Shown: in pieces, positions 4,560 through 5,263 of the stretch
How positions within the stretch are numbered: the stretch's first letter is position 1
Layout: the number at the start of each line of letters is the position of its first letter
From: Nitriliruptoraceae bacterium
GTDB lineage: Bacteria > Actinomycetota > Nitriliruptoria > Nitriliruptorales > Nitriliruptoraceae
Assembly (NCBI GenBank): GCA_007123425.1
Contig: SKLC01000074.1
Span: forward strand, 1-5,263
Direction: 5' to 3'
DNA: 5,263 nt
Notes under the pieces: model-generated
Told to the model about the DNA's origin: nothing
Database searches by the model: none
The model's input: the letters and a program-made list of their open reading frames with translations, nothing else
Made by a program: the position numbers and the translations under genes

Positions 4560-5263
4560 ATGCCCTCCCTCGTCGCCGCGGACCGACAGGTCCCCGCTCC
4601 ACCCGTGACCGCGCAGGGCCGCCTCGTCGCGCTGCTCGGCCTGTTCTTCGTCTCTGGGTTCGCCGCGCTCGTCTACCAGGTCCTGTGGGTGCGCGAACTG
4701 GGCCTGCTGGTGGGCAGCACCGCCGAGGCCGCGGCGCTGGCGATCGCGATCTTCTTCGCGGGGATCGCCGGGGGTGGATGGTTCTGGGGCTCCCGGGCGG
4801 GACGGGCCTCCCACCCCCTGCGGGTGTTCGGGCTGCTGGAGGTCGGCGTCGCCGCGACCGCCCTCGGCCACTTCGTCCTGGTGGACGCCTACCACGCGGT
4901 CTACCCCGCCCTCTACGCGGCCGTGGGCCACGTGCCCGCCGTCGACACGGCGGTGAAGGCGCTGGTGGCGGCGGTGATCCTGCTTCCTCCCGCCTTCCTG
5001 ATGGGCGGCACGCTCCCGGCGATGGGCCAGCACCTCGTGCGCGCGCGCTCCGGTCTGGCCGCCACGGGCACCCTGCTGTACGCGGTCAACACGGCGGGCT
5101 CGGCGATCGGCGCGCTGGCCGCCGGGTTCGTGCTTCCGCTCGCGCTGGGGTTCCACGGCGCCTACCTGCTCGCCGTCGGCCTGGATCTGGCGGTGGGCGT
5201 GGCCGCGCTCGGGCTCGCGGCCCGGGCACCGACGGCCACGCGGGATGCGCTGCCCGAGGACCC
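4560..5263 (+). CDS. Fused MFS/spermidine synthase-type membrane protein, N-terminal part, truncated by window end
   Basis: The frame opens with ATG at 4560 and runs without a stop to the window end, giving 234 complete codons. It encodes hydrophobic segments at about residues 22-44, 55-77, 88-108, 130-150, 166-196 and 200-222, consistent with six membrane helices. The first helix motif FFVSGFAALVYQVLWVREL (29-47), the loop motif LPPAFLMGGTLPAM (142-155) and LLYAVNTAGSAIGALAAGF (172-190) are typical of the membrane half of proteins annotated as fused MFS/spermidine synthases. A soluble spermidine-synthase-like Rossmann domain usually follows, but it would lie beyond position 5263 and cannot be confirmed. 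These proteins may handle polyamines or other substrates; most are uncharacterised. The ribosome binding site before ATG 4560 is poor, and GTG 4605 is an alternative start that keeps all helices. The gene follows the MDMPI-family gene by 63 bp and probably has its own promoter. Confidence 0.85.
   Translation, partial: MPSLVAADRQVPAPPVTAQGRLVALLGLFFVSGFAALVYQVLWVRELGLLVGSTAEAAALAIAIFFAGIAGGGWFWGSRAGRASHPLRVFGLLEVGVAATALGHFVLVDAYHAVYPALYAAVGHVPAVDTAVKALVAAVILLPPAFLMGGTLPAMGQHLVRARSGLAATGTLLYAVNTAGSAIGALAAGFVLPLALGFHGAYLLAVGLDLAVGVAALGLAARAPTATRDALPED

Noticed and set aside
3585..5156. 523-codon open frame on the minus strand
   Set aside because: It lies antisense to two well-supported genes (MDMPI-family and spermidine-synthase-like) and spans the gap between them. 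Its product is a low-complexity mix of Arg, Gly, His and Glu with no recognisable motif, as expected from the reverse strand of GC-rich coding DNA.
1..5263. Mobile elements, CRISPR array, tRNA or rRNA genes
   Set aside because: I found no transposase-like reading frame, regularly spaced repeats, terminal inverted repeats or tRNA-like cloverleaf with a TTC-containing T-loop. Gene spacing is tight and leaves little room for them.

Overview
This is a high-GC window whose codons mostly end in G or C. The gene content points to an actinomycete-type bacterium (Actinomycetota). One gene belongs to the mycothiol-dependent maleylpyruvate isomerase family, one resembles the mycobacterial mycothiol-dependent nitroreductase Rv2466c, and one is an F420-dependent luciferase-like oxidoreductase. 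Mycothiol is largely confined to Actinomycetota, and F420 is common there. The class cannot be fixed from the sequence. A deep-branching lineage (Thermoleophilia, Acidimicrobiia or Nitriliruptoria type) is a guess.

Layout. Positions 1-417 hold the C-terminal end of a DUF3048 (YerB-type) protein on the + strand, followed by a hairpin. Positions 535-795 (+) encode an 86-residue protein with four cysteines that I do not recognise. A palindrome and a longer inverted repeat lie between it and an F420-dependent oxidoreductase at 878-1921 (+). Two minus-strand genes converge on the oxidoreductase from the right. These are a DsbA-fold protein with a CPYA active site (3540 to 2842) and, downstream of it, a TesB-like double-hotdog acyl-CoA thioesterase (2800 to 1964). 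They lie head to tail and probably form one operon. A divergent intergenic region of about 137 bp separates the DsbA-like gene from a mycothiol-dependent DinB/MDMPI-family enzyme at 3678-4496 (+). The window ends inside the membrane half of a fused MFS/spermidine synthase-type protein starting at 4560 (+).

How the genes may work together (inference). The middle of the window collects enzymes that use F420, low-molecular-weight thiols and acyl-CoA esters. That combination fits reductive or thiol-based processing of electrophiles or aromatic/acyl compounds, but no substrate can be named. The DsbA-like and MDMPI-like genes share a divergent promoter region in which the best -10 candidates overlap, so they may be co-regulated. 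The flanking DUF3048 and spermidine-synthase-like genes look unrelated to this group.

I see no tRNA, rRNA, CRISPR array, insertion sequence or phage gene. I find no clearly new system. The points most worth a second look are the small four-cysteine protein, the inverted repeat directly upstream of the F420 gene, and the missing second active-site cysteine in the DsbA-like protein.
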